From contig OMQY01000269.1 in the NCBI GenBank assembly GCA_900313405.1, positions 1-6,488 of the forward strand: a stretch of 6,488 nucleotides of DNA. The letters are read 5' to 3'. A model generated the notes under the pieces. The model had not been told where the DNA came from, made no database searches, and saw only the letters and a program-made list of their open reading frames with translations. The position numbers and the translations under genes were made by a program. This document shows positions 1-5,727 of the stretch, one piece after another; position 1 is the first letter of the stretch, and each line of letters starts with the position of its first letter. The DNA is from an uncultured Eubacteriales bacterium. GTDB lineage: Bacteria; Bacillota_A; Clostridia; Saccharofermentanales; Saccharofermentanaceae.

Positions 1-664
1 AATAACCGATACCCCATTCTGTCTTAACGAAAGTGATCTCCGGTGCGATCTTCTCCATCTTCTTACGCAGGTAGGAGATATTGACCATTACGAGATGGTT
101 GTCGCACGGGCTGTCATCACCCCACACGTGGCTGTAGATCCTGCTGAACGGAACGATGACATTAGGTGTCTCCGCGAGCAGTCTCAGGATATCGAACTCT
201 CTGTTGGTCAGATGCACGGGCGAATCCTTAAGTGTTACCTCACGTGTCTTGATATTGATCTTAAGCGGCGGGAATTCCATAAGGAAGCCTTCGCTCTTCA
301 TATTACGTCTGATATGGGCGTTGATCCTCAGCGCGAGCTCGGGAAGCGAATAAGGCTTTGTGATATAGTCATCAGCTCCGGACTGGAAGCCGGTGATCTT
401 GTCCTCTGCCTGCTCTCTGGCGGTGAGGAAGATGATCGGAGCACTGGAATAGACTGCGATCTTGGGCGGCAGTTCGAAAGCGCTTCCGTCAGGTAACATT
501 ACATCCAGAACGATGCAGTCAAAGTTATGAAGCTGAACCTTTTCCATTGTCTGGGCGATAGTGGTAGCGGTCACCACCTCGTATCCTTCACTCTCAAGAA
601 ATGCGCGATTGATCTCGAGGATATCGGTATCATCGTCTACAAGTAAGATCTTGTGCTGTGCCAT
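1..664 (-). CDS. OmpR/PhoB-family DNA-binding response regulator (C-terminus cut by window edge)
   Basis: This is a two-component response regulator: a partner histidine kinase would phosphorylate the receiver domain, and the winged-helix domain would then bind DNA. I translated it from the ATG at 664; 221 codons are visible. The receiver domain (residues about 4-118) starts MAQHKILLVDDD. It has the acidic triad D10-D12, the phosphoacceptor D54 in IVLDVMLPDG, the switch Thr T81 in IIFLTA, and K103 in DDYITKP. The trans_reg_C winged helix (about 125-220) shows LTNREFDIL, a VWG turn, the recognition-helix region VMVNISYLRKKME, and ends EWGIGY, where family members usually stop within a few residues. 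Only the tail is therefore missing. A Shine-Dalgarno AAAGGAGG at 675-682 lies 10 nt from the ATG. The kinase is not in the window, and may lie beyond position 1 as a downstream gene. The regulon cannot be inferred. Confidence 0.95.
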   Translation of the reverse strand, partial: MAQHKILLVDDDTDILEINRAFLESEGYEVVTATTIAQTMEKVQLHNFDCIVLDVMLPDGSAFELPPKIAVYSSAPIIFLTAREQAEDKITGFQSGADDYITKPYSLPELALRINAHIRRNMKSEGFLMEFPPLKINIKTREVTLKDSPVHLTNREFDILRLLAETPNVIVPFSRIYSHVWGDDSPCDNHLVMVNISYLRKKMEKIAPEITFVKTEWGIGY

Positions 665-715
665 AGATGCGGTGCCTCCTTTAATCTGTTTATGTTTTTT
701 TGATTTTATATAACT

Positions 716-744
716 ATTATAGTTTGGAATCACTTCAAATCCAA
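716..744 (-). promoter_or_regulatory. Sigma-A promoter for the response regulator gene, with an inverted repeat in the spacer
   Basis: On the minus strand, -35 TTGGAT (744-739) and -10 TATAAT (721-716) are separated by 17 bp. The predicted start is near 709, giving a leader of about 45 nt before the ATG at 664. The arms TTGGA and TCCAA form an imperfectly centred inverted repeat spanning the -35 element and most of the spacer (11-bp gap). This is where a repressor or autoregulator could bind, but the operator role is inference. Confidence 0.7.
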
Positions 745-758
745 CCTTTTTTTGCTCG

Positions 759-774
759 AAAATGTAAACATTTT
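759..774. repeat. Perfect inverted repeat in the divergent intergenic region
   Basis: AAAATG (759-764), a TAAA gap, then CATTTT (769-774) make a perfect 6-bp dyad. It lies just upstream of the -35 box of the response regulator promoter. The rest of the 233-bp gap between the divergent genes (665-897) contains the response regulator promoter and leader, plus AT-rich sequence. I found no convincing -35/-10 pair for the plus-strand radical SAM gene there. The dyad may be an operator, or simply AT-rich sequence. Confidence 0.4.
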
Positions 775-897
775 GTCATCAACTCCTCTTCTTCTCCGTA
801 AGAGATGTCAAATCTGTGTAAGATGCCCGTGCCGATATATGAGATAATAAAGCCACGGGTGATCTGATTGCCCATAATGAGAGGCGAAGAGACCGGA

Positions 898-1773
898 ATG
901 AGATACCTTGATGCGAACACTTACTACAGGCAGAGATTCGGACGGCCGATGTACAAGGCGGCCGTCAGCCTTGATGTGACCTGCCCTAACAGAGACGGTA
1001 CGTGCGGCGCAGGCGGGTGTGCTTTCTGCTCCGAGGGCGGTTCAGGTGAGTTCGCATCTCCCGCCTCCATGTCCGTAACAGAGAGCCTTGATCTGGCGAT
1101 CTCAAAGCTTCAGGCAAAGAGCAAAAAGGACATGGGCTTCATAGCATACTTCCAGAGCTTCACGAGTACTTATTGTGACCCTGAGTATCTGAGATCGGCA
1201 CTTAATGAGGCCATCAGCCATCCGCTGGTGGGAGCTGTTGCCATCGGGACGAGGCCGGACTGCCTTCCTGATGCTATTCTGGATGTATTGTCGGAGGCGG
1301 CCTCGAAGATACCGCTGTTTGTCGAGTTGGGGCTTCAGACAGCCTCGGATAAGACGGCTGAATGGTTCGGCCGCGGATATAAGACGGAAGTCTTCGATAG
1401 AGCAGTAAAGCAGCTTAAGGCACGTGATATCAATGTGATCGCACATGTGATCTTTTTCCTCAAGGGTGAAGGGCGCGATGAGATGTTAGGCAGCGTGAGA
1501 CATGTTGTCGACTCCGGCTGTGACGGGATCAAGATCACTTGTCTCTATATCCTCAAAGGCACAAGGATAGTTCCCGAGTGGGAGAGAGGCGAGATTGCTC
1601 TTCCTTCCATGGAGGAGTATTTTGATATTATCGAAGCGGCACTGGAAATCATACCGCCTGACATGACTGTTCACAGGATAACGGGGGACGGACCGAAGAG
1701 ACTTCTTCTGGCTCCTTTGTGGACAGCGAACAAGAGAGCGGTCATCAACTATATCAATCACAGGTTCGGCTGA
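898..1773 (+). CDS. Radical SAM protein, YhcC/TIGR01212 family
   Basis: This is a radical SAM enzyme of the family that includes E. coli YhcC, whose reaction is not established. With the ATG at 898 it has 291 residues, close to the family's roughly 300. The N-terminus RYLDANTYYRQRFG followed by SLDVTCPNRDGT matches the family start. The [4Fe-4S] cysteines are C29, C41 and C44 in CX11CX2C spacing (CPNRDGT...GGCAFC), followed by SEGGSG; C36 is an extra cysteine. Later hallmarks are FQSFTSTY, GTRPDCLP, ELGLQTASDKT, LKGEGRDEM, LYILKGT and HRITGDGPKRLLLAPLW. Starts at TTG 868 and ATG 877 are also in frame. I chose 898 because family homology begins there, although its ribosome binding site (GAGAGG, 879-884, about 13 nt away) is mediocre. 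The downstream membrane-protein gene follows after 18 nt, so the two are probably co-transcribed. Confidence 0.92.
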   Translation: MRYLDANTYYRQRFGRPMYKAAVSLDVTCPNRDGTCGAGGCAFCSEGGSGEFASPASMSVTESLDLAISKLQAKSKKDMGFIAYFQSFTSTYCDPEYLRSALNEAISHPLVGAVAIGTRPDCLPDAILDVLSEAASKIPLFVELGLQTASDKTAEWFGRGYKTEVFDRAVKQLKARDINVIAHVIFFLKGEGRDEMLGSVRHVVDSGCDGIKITCLYILKGTRIVPEWERGEIALPSMEEYFDIIEAALEIIPPDMTVHRITGDGPKRLLLAPLWTANKRAVINYINHRFG

Positions 1774-1791
1774 GCCGGGGAGGGACAGCAT

Positions 1792-2157
1792 ATGAAGGAA
1801 TATATCTCTTCTTACATAAGTGAGATCACCGAATACATGAACGGGAAGATGGCAGAAGACGACAGGTCAGGGATCGGGAAGGTCCTTGACGAGTTCGAGG
1901 TAAAGATAGCCTTCTTCCAGCATGAGAGGCTTATACATCTTATCGTTACGGTGCTTTTCGCTCTGATGGAGATCGCGTCCATATATGTTGCAGCAGTGAC
2001 ACTGAACCTCGTCTCCGAGATCCTGAGCATAATGTTCCTGATCCTTCTGGTGCCTTATGTGCTGCACTACTACTTCCTCGAGAACAGCGTGCAGCATATG
2101 TATCACATGCGTGATGACATCAGGAAGGCGTTAGAGCAGCTGCCTGATACGAAGTGA
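1792..2157 (+). CDS. Small two-helix membrane protein of unknown function
   Basis: I do not recognise this 121-residue protein. A charged, probably helical N-terminal stretch (1-45) precedes two hydrophobic segments, about 47-70 (LIHLIVTVLFALMEIASIYV) and about 74-95 (VSEILSIMFLILLVPYVLHYY). A short charged tail (HMRDDIRKALEQLPDTK) follows. The two helices should form a hairpin with both termini on the same side, probably the cytoplasm given the basic and charged ends. The ribosome binding site GGAGG (1779-1783) sits 8 nt before the ATG. The gene starts 18 nt after the radical SAM stop, so it is probably in that transcript. Its last 38 bp overlap the end of the opposing mechanosensitive channel gene. 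It has no motif that suggests an activity, so any link to the radical SAM enzyme is positional only. Confidence 0.85.
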   Translation: MKEYISSYISEITEYMNGKMAEDDRSGIGKVLDEFEVKIAFFQHERLIHLIVTVLFALMEIASIYVAAVTLNLVSEILSIMFLILLVPYVLHYYFLENSVQHMYHMRDDIRKALEQLPDTK

Positions 2158-3220
2158 GCCTGAAGTCCTTCAATGCTGCGTAGGCGAGCTCGCCCACATA
2201 TGAAGAATAAGCACAATACTCGTCATAATCGGCGTTATCCGTCGTGAAAAGGATCTCAACCGGAATACCGAAGCCGTCCTTGCTGTTGGCAGTCCTGACC
2301 TGGAGCGGGAATTCTGTCTTTATATGTTCCGATTCCATCAGTCTGTTCGCCAGCGCCTGCCTGTACCGGGTAAGGTTGGTGGTAGATCCGCCGTCCTCGG
2401 GCCTTATCGAAGAAGCGTCAACATAGATGGTCCTGACGACCTGTCTCTTACCTTCGGTTATCGTGTCATGATAGTTGACGAAAGCGTTGGATACAAAAGC
2501 ATATGCCGGAACGGAAATGACCGTGTTATTGAAAGCCGTGACCCTGACGGAGATAAGTGAGATATCAGTTACGGATCCTTCAACATCGAGCGACGGGATC
2601 TTGACCCAGTCACCGATCTTGAGCAGGCCTTCTGAAGTGATCTGCATACCTGCAACGAGGCCTAACAGAGCATCCTTGAAAACAATGGTAAGGATAGCCG
2701 TAAACGCACCGACACCGGATACGAGCACCACCGGATTCTGATTTATCAATACGGAAACAAAGATCATCGACAGGATGATGAATATAACGATCTTAACTAT
2801 CTGAAGAGGTCCCTTGATCGGTCTGGATCTGGATACTTCCTTGCTGCCGTAATAGTCGATGATGATATTGATAATGACATTTATGATCGACATGAGAGCC
2901 AGGATCATACCGAGAACGGATATCCTCTCGATGAATGACTGGAACCTCGGGATCCTGAAGGCGAATGCCAGCAGGAAGAAGAAAAGCAGGAAGGATGCGC
3001 ACTTGTTAGCCAGGCGGCGTGTTATGGCAATGCCGGACACCTGCTTGATAAAGTCTATCCTCGATCTCTTATGGATGAACCTGATCACCGCAACGATCAC
3101 GGTATATGCGATAAGCGTTATGACCAGTACGATCGCCAGATTGATAAGTACTGACAGGAGACTTCCCAATACTCCCTTGCCGGCCTGATCTTCTATCCAG
3201 GAATCAAGTTTATCGAACAT
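2120..3220 (-). CDS. MscS-family mechanosensitive ion channel, YbdG-like
   Basis: This is an inner-membrane channel of the MscS superfamily, whose members open under membrane tension to release solutes on hypo-osmotic shock. From the ATG at 3220 it has 366 residues. Hydrophobic segments lie at about 20-47, 73-90, 102-122 and 138-160. The pore-lining helix is about 163-190 (VLVSGVGAFTAILTIVFKDA, then LLGLVAG). The beta domain follows (about 191-250: LKIGDWVKI, EGSVTDISLISVRV, NNTVISVPAYAFVSNAFVNY). The charged stretch EGKRQVVRTIYVD after it, and a long C-terminal alpha/beta domain, resemble the YbdG/MscM type rather than minimal MscS. The start at 3220 has GGAGG (3229-3233) 8 nt upstream. An in-frame ATG at 3250 is rejected because it lies just upstream of the start predicted from the promoter. 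The gene is monocistronic here and its 3' end overlaps the opposing membrane-protein gene. Confidence 0.93.
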   Translation of the reverse strand: MFDKLDSWIEDQAGKGVLGSLLSVLINLAIVLVITLIAYTVIVAVIRFIHKRSRIDFIKQVSGIAITRRLANKCASFLLFFFLLAFAFRIPRFQSFIERISVLGMILALMSIINVIINIIIDYYGSKEVSRSRPIKGPLQIVKIVIFIILSMIFVSVLINQNPVVLVSGVGAFTAILTIVFKDALLGLVAGMQITSEGLLKIGDWVKIPSLDVEGSVTDISLISVRVTAFNNTVISVPAYAFVSNAFVNYHDTITEGKRQVVRTIYVDASSIRPEDGGSTTNLTRYRQALANRLMESEHIKTEFPLQVRTANSKDGFGIPVEILFTTDNADYDEYCAYSSYVGELAYAALKDFRLTSYQAAALTPS

Positions 3221-3253
3221 AGTAATACCCTCCGAAGGAAAAGATACCATTGT

Positions 3254-3262
3254 ATTATAACA
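3254..3262 (-). promoter_or_regulatory. Extended -10 promoter for the mechanosensitive channel gene
   Basis: Read on the minus strand, TG (3262-3261), one base, then TATAAT (3259-3254) form an extended -10 element. A clear -35 is lacking: TTTTAA or TTTAAC at the right distance is weak, which is tolerable for an extended -10. The predicted start near 3247 gives a leader of about 27 nt containing the GGAGG site, and supports the ATG at 3220 as the true start. Confidence 0.65.
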
Positions 3263-3296
3263 GGGAAAGACAAGTGTTAAAAGAAATTGTGATATT

Positions 3297-3355
3297 GCAC
3301 AACATATATATTATATCATGCGTGGACTTTTGTGCTAATCTGACAGAATGCACAA
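3297..3355. repeat. Three GCACAA half-sites between divergent channel and ncRNA promoters
   Basis: GCACAA occurs at 3297-3302 and 3350-3355 on the plus strand and inverted (TTGTGC) at 3330-3335. The last two form a dyad with a 14-bp gap. The outer two copies are 53 bp apart, about five helical turns. All lie in the 140-bp AT-rich gap between the channel promoter and the ncRNA promoter. Regulator binding is inference. Confidence 0.35.
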
Positions 3356-3388
3356 TTAGGAACCGGCTTTCTTGGTATTTAAACGAGA

Positions 3389-3417
3389 TTGTTACAATTG
3401 TGAGTCCATAGTATTAT
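3389..3417 (+). promoter_or_regulatory. Sigma-A promoter for the large structured RNA
   Basis: -35 TTGTTA (3389-3394) and -10 TATTAT (3412-3417) are separated by 17 bp. The predicted start, seven bases after the -10, is A3424. That is exactly the first base of the long-range closing helix of the RNA, which supports both calls. Confidence 0.75.
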
Positions 3418-3423
3418 TAAGGT

Positions 3424-4088
3424 AGCTCCAGGGAATACGAAGACAGATTCTTCGGACACGGAGGCCGCCTGAATCAGACGAGCGGAGCGCAGGGTAGAAC
3501 TTAAGATCCTTTGGATCGGAGGCGAAGCCGAAGAGACGAACCGAAGCACGGTAGCGATACTTGAGCAGAGGGGACACGAAGCAGAGGCTGGGAAGAGGAA
3601 GGAGATACGAGCTTAGCGATTGACGGGGTGGGTTTCCACTTACAAGTCGCAGGTTGTAACAGAATAGTTGATTCGGTATCTGATTCGCGTGCTTGTGAGA
3701 TGTCACAGCCGAGAGATAGGAGCCGAGGCTCGACGGATGTTACATCGGTTCGTGCAAACCGAGTAGCCGGTGTGGTTCACGCCAGAGGTTACACAAGGGC
3801 AGACGATTTGAGAGAGATTGGTGACAAGATTGATTTAATTGACTGAAGCTCTTAACCTACGGTGAACGTAAAGCAAAAGATTAAAAGCGGTGAATGGGAG
3901 ACATGAGTTGCACGGTGTGAGATTTGAGTCGCAGCAGTCAATGGTTCGTTGCGATATCAAGTGGGGCTCGTGGAGTTGGCAAAGGGCGACGTACAGTTCG
4001 AGGATGTGCTGCTCGAGAGGGCAGACGGAGATTGGGTTCGCTGGAGCTTTTCAATACAGGGGTTGCCTCCGAAGGGGTAACCCCTTTT
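3424..4088 (+). ncRNA. Large structured non-coding RNA, about 665 nt, family unassigned (ornate large RNA type)
   Basis: About 860 bp between two converging gene sets hold no credible protein but are rich in perfect short helices. A closing helix pairs AGCTCCAG (3424-3431) with CTGGAGCT (4041-4048) over more than 600 nt. Hairpins seen: 3438-3443/3449-3454; 3505-3509/3513-3517; 3521-3523/3527-3529; 3540-3543/3549-3552 (the last three inside 3500-3504/3561-3565, a multi-way junction); 3628-3631/3636-3639; 3640-3645/3654-3659; 3694-3698/3703-3707; 3720-3723/3728-3731; 3736-3739/3743-3746; 3747-3750/3757-3760; 3769-3774/3778-3783; 3858-3861/3867-3870; 3929-3935/3948-3954; and 4009-4014/4019-4024 with a GAGA tetraloop. 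The RNA is purine-rich, with repeated CGAAG and GGACACG segments. It has its own promoter and an intrinsic terminator. Size and architecture resemble ROOL, GOLLD or OLE RNAs; ROOL is my first guess given the likely clostridial host, but no diagnostic consensus was recognised. A structured RNA is likely; the family and function are unknown. Confidence 0.8.
4058..4088 (+). terminator. Intrinsic terminator ending the structured RNA
   Basis: GGGGTTGCC (4059-4067) pairs with GGTAACCCC (4076-4084) with one G-U pair; A4058-T4085 can extend the stem. The loop is 8 nt, and TTTT (4085-4088) follows. It points rightwards and ends 25 bp before the stop codon of the convergent phosphoribosyltransferase gene. 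On the minus strand no T-run follows the hairpin, so it mainly serves the RNA. Confidence 0.9.
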
Positions 4089-4113
4089 GTATGCTGTTTT
4101 CGATAAAGAGTTA

Positions 4114-4662
4114 TTATTGCTTCTTCATCAGTTCGGCGATATAAGGAAGGTTACGACCGGTCTCCTTGATGTCGAGACCGTAGCCCAGGAGCCAGTTATC
4201 ATTGATCTCGAATCCGTAGTACTTGACGGGGATCGTCATGAGAAGCCTGTCGGGATTGAGCAGCATCGTCGCGAGAGTAATGTCACGCGGCTTCTTGGAT
4301 TCGAGGTTGGATATGAGATAAGCGGTGGTAAGACCGGTTCTGATAACATCCTCTACGATAAGTACGTGCTTGTCGGTGATATCGATATCAATGTCCTTGG
4401 TGATACGGACGACACCTGTCTTGGAAGTCGTATCCGGGATATTACCGAAGCCGATCATGTCGATCTGAATGGGAAGATCAATGGCGCGCGTCAGGTCGGA
4501 GAAAAAGTACAGTGATCCTTTGATAACGCCGACGACTATCAGTTCCTCTCCCTTATAGTCTTCCGTGATGCGCTTGCCGAGTTCTTTTATCCTCGCTGCG
4601 ATGGTCTCTTCGTCATATACGATGCGCTTGATCTCAATACTGTCGTTAAGAACTTTGGACAT
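4114..4662 (-). CDS. hpt: Hypoxanthine phosphoribosyltransferase homologue with altered catalytic motif
   Basis: HPRT enzymes transfer phosphoribose from PRPP to hypoxanthine or guanine in purine salvage. From the ATG at 4662 this protein has 182 residues, normal for bacterial HPRT. Family features: VIKGS with K48 (pyrophosphate loop), ITKDIDIDI, VLIVED (100-105), YYGFEI, LLGYGLD and RNLPYI near the C-terminus. Two active-site elements depart from the family. The PRPP motif reads EDVIRTG, with R108 (codon AGA) where EDxxDTG/DSG has the Asp that acts as general base in human HPRT. The flexible loop has IGFGN where most have SSYG, so the conserved Ser-Tyr pair is replaced. The start at 4662 is set by AGGAGG at 4668-4673, 5 nt away; a GTG at 4677 would put this site inside the gene. 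It lies 28 nt behind the kinase-like gene, in an operon with it. The fold is secure; the activity is not. Confidence 0.88.
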   Translation of the reverse strand: MSKVLNDSIEIKRIVYDEETIAARIKELGKRITEDYKGEELIVVGVIKGSLYFFSDLTRAIDLPIQIDMIGFGNIPDTTSKTGVVRITKDIDIDITDKHVLIVEDVIRTGLTTAYLISNLESKKPRDITLATMLLNPDRLLMTIPVKYYGFEINDNWLLGYGLDIKETGRNLPYIAELMKKQ

Positions 4663-4690
4663 ACTTTCCTCCTGCACGGGCAGAGCATTA

Positions 4691-5632
4691 TCAGCCGAAC
4701 TGCCTGAGTCTTTCTATCAGTTCCTGGAAATCCTTCTTATATACTATCCTGATGTTGGTGCCTGGATATAACTCCCTTACCATTCTCATCTTCTTGTTCT
4801 TCTTGGTTACGTATTTCTGATCCATCGTGGTCAGCTCGAGATACAGGTCGAACTTCGGCAGATAGAAGTCGGGGGAGAATGCCATCTTGATGTTGCCCTC
4901 GGCGTCCCACTCGATCGGGAATGTCTTGGGTTCATAGAGCCATTCGATGTTATACATATCGAGGATGCGTGCGAATTCCTCTTCGGTGGCATTCTTGAAT
5001 ACCGGCAGTTCGCTCTGATGGTCTATCACATTATTGCCGACTGTCTCGCTGGTTATCTTCTGTCTCAGATCGTGTTTCTCAATGAGTGAGAGGATCGCCG
5101 CCGCACATTCCTCGACGGACATCTTATCCGTGTTGAGCGACAGGTCGTAGAGCTCGGCGGAATTAAGATCCTTCTCGAAGAGCGTACTTACAAATCTCTT
5201 ATGCTTACGGTCACCTATAGCGATGATCGAAGCCGCCTCATCAGTGCTGATATTGAAACGTCTGGCGATCCTGGCGCAGCGCGTCTGTTCACCGGCATAT
5301 ATCCTTATATTGACCGAGTCGGGAGAAGCGCCGAACAGCACACAGCCGCCGAGCCCCAGGATTATTATTCCGTTATCCGAAGCGGCCTCTGCCTCAGCTC
5401 TTAATCTGGCGATAAGAACGTCGCGGTATGTCTTGTCTGAATCGGGGATGGGGTTCAAGAAGAACTTGGCACTCTCGTTAAGCCGCTCGAGCGTTCCTTC
5501 GGTCAGTTCTCCGAAGTAGTTCTTGAGTGCATAATCTCTGGATATTATCCTGCAGCCGAGCTTCTCTGACAGATACTCGGCGAGTTCGTCTCCAAGACTA
5601 CCGCTCTGTCTGGATATGGTTATTACGGCCAT
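4691..5632 (-). CDS. Cytidylate-kinase-like protein fused to a PD-(D/E)xK-nuclease-like domain
   Basis: This 313-residue protein has two parts. Residues 1-190 match the cytidylate-kinase-like family (Cytidylate_kin2 type): ITISRQSGSLGDELAEYLSEKLG is the P-loop region, lacking a classic GKS/T lysine as is usual in that family, with SRDYAL, IILGLGGCVLF, RIYAG, RCARIARRF and YDLSLNTDKMSVEECAAAI following. Residues about 213-313 form a second domain. WLYEP is followed by FSPDFYLPKFDLYLELTTM and then KYVTKKNKKMRMVRELYP; this resembles a PD-(D/E)xK fold with D255 and E266, but ELT replaces the usual ExK. Substrate and nuclease activity are both unproven. The ATG at 5632 has GGAGG (5639-5643) 6 nt upstream. 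The gene is first in an operon with the phosphoribosyltransferase homologue, which suggests a nucleotide-linked role. It could also be a regulator that senses nucleotides. Confidence 0.85.
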   Translation of the reverse strand: MAVITISRQSGSLGDELAEYLSEKLGCRIISRDYALKNYFGELTEGTLERLNESAKFFLNPIPDSDKTYRDVLIARLRAEAEAASDNGIIILGLGGCVLFGASPDSVNIRIYAGEQTRCARIARRFNISTDEAASIIAIGDRKHKRFVSTLFEKDLNSAELYDLSLNTDKMSVEECAAAILSLIEKHDLRQKITSETVGNNVIDHQSELPVFKNATEEEFARILDMYNIEWLYEPKTFPIEWDAEGNIKMAFSPDFYLPKFDLYLELTTMDQKYVTKKNKKMRMVRELYPGTNIRIVYKKDFQELIERLRQFG

Positions 5633-5663
5633 CAGCAGCCTCCGCGCGTTGTTCTATATAATC

Positions 5664-5669
5664 ATTATA
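5664..5669 (-). promoter_or_regulatory. Likely -10 element for the kinase-like/hpt operon
   Basis: TATAAT on the minus strand (5669-5664) puts the start near 5657, leaving a 25-nt leader that still contains the GGAGG site at 5639-5643. No good -35 sits 16-18 bp upstream (CATTTT at best). A second -10-like TAAAAT at 5697-5692 is an alternative. The promoter shares a 95-bp divergent region with the flavodoxin gene. Confidence 0.5.
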
Positions 5670-5712
5670 CAATTACTTCATCTCGAAAATGATTTTAATT
5701 ATATTTCAGTAT

Positions 5713-5721
5713 TGTTAGAAT
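5713..5721 (+). promoter_or_regulatory. Extended -10 promoter giving a leaderless flavodoxin mRNA
   Basis: TG (5713-5714), one base, then TAGAAT (5716-5721) form an extended -10 element. Seven bases after it is A5728, the first base of the ATG. The upstream TTTTAA (5693-5698) is a weak -35 at 17 bp. No Shine-Dalgarno sequence exists between 5700 and the ATG, which fits a leaderless transcript. Confidence 0.6.
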
Positions 5722-5727
5722 AATCTT

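Noticed and set aside
868..897. TTG 868 or ATG 877 start for the radical SAM gene
   Set aside because: Neither has a well-placed ribosome binding site, and family similarity starts at the residues after ATG 898. ATG 877 cannot be fully excluded.
3221..3250. Upstream ATG start for the mechanosensitive channel at 3250
   Set aside because: The promoter's predicted start (about 3247) is downstream of it, and the GGAGG site serves the ATG at 3220.
3392..3706. Minus-strand reading frame of 104 codons across the RNA region
   Set aside because: Composition is low-quality and Arg/Ser/Leu-rich, there is no ribosome binding site or family match, and it runs antisense to a region explained by helices, a promoter and a terminator on the plus strand.
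3961..4005. Group II intron domain V-like stretch (CGTACAGTTC near GAGTTGGC)
   Set aside because: GAGTTG can pair with CAGTTC, but the expected domain V hairpin with its GAAA loop and catalytic triad spacing is not present, and neither a GTGYG 5' boundary nor an intron-encoded protein is seen.
3424..4088. RNase P RNA, tmRNA, SRP RNA or 23S fragment
   Set aside because: The diagnostic conserved segments I know (such as GAGGAAAGTCC and ACAGAA for RNase P, or the tRNA-like ends and tag frame of tmRNA) are absent.
3628..4144. Plus-strand reading frames of 60-84 codons within the RNA region
   Set aside because: They have no Shine-Dalgarno sites and no recognisable protein features, and they run through hairpins and the terminator; one extends into the phosphoribosyltransferase gene antisense.
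4663..4677. GTG start for the phosphoribosyltransferase at 4677
   Set aside because: It would place the AGGAGG site inside the coding region; the ATG at 4662 is correctly spaced from that site.
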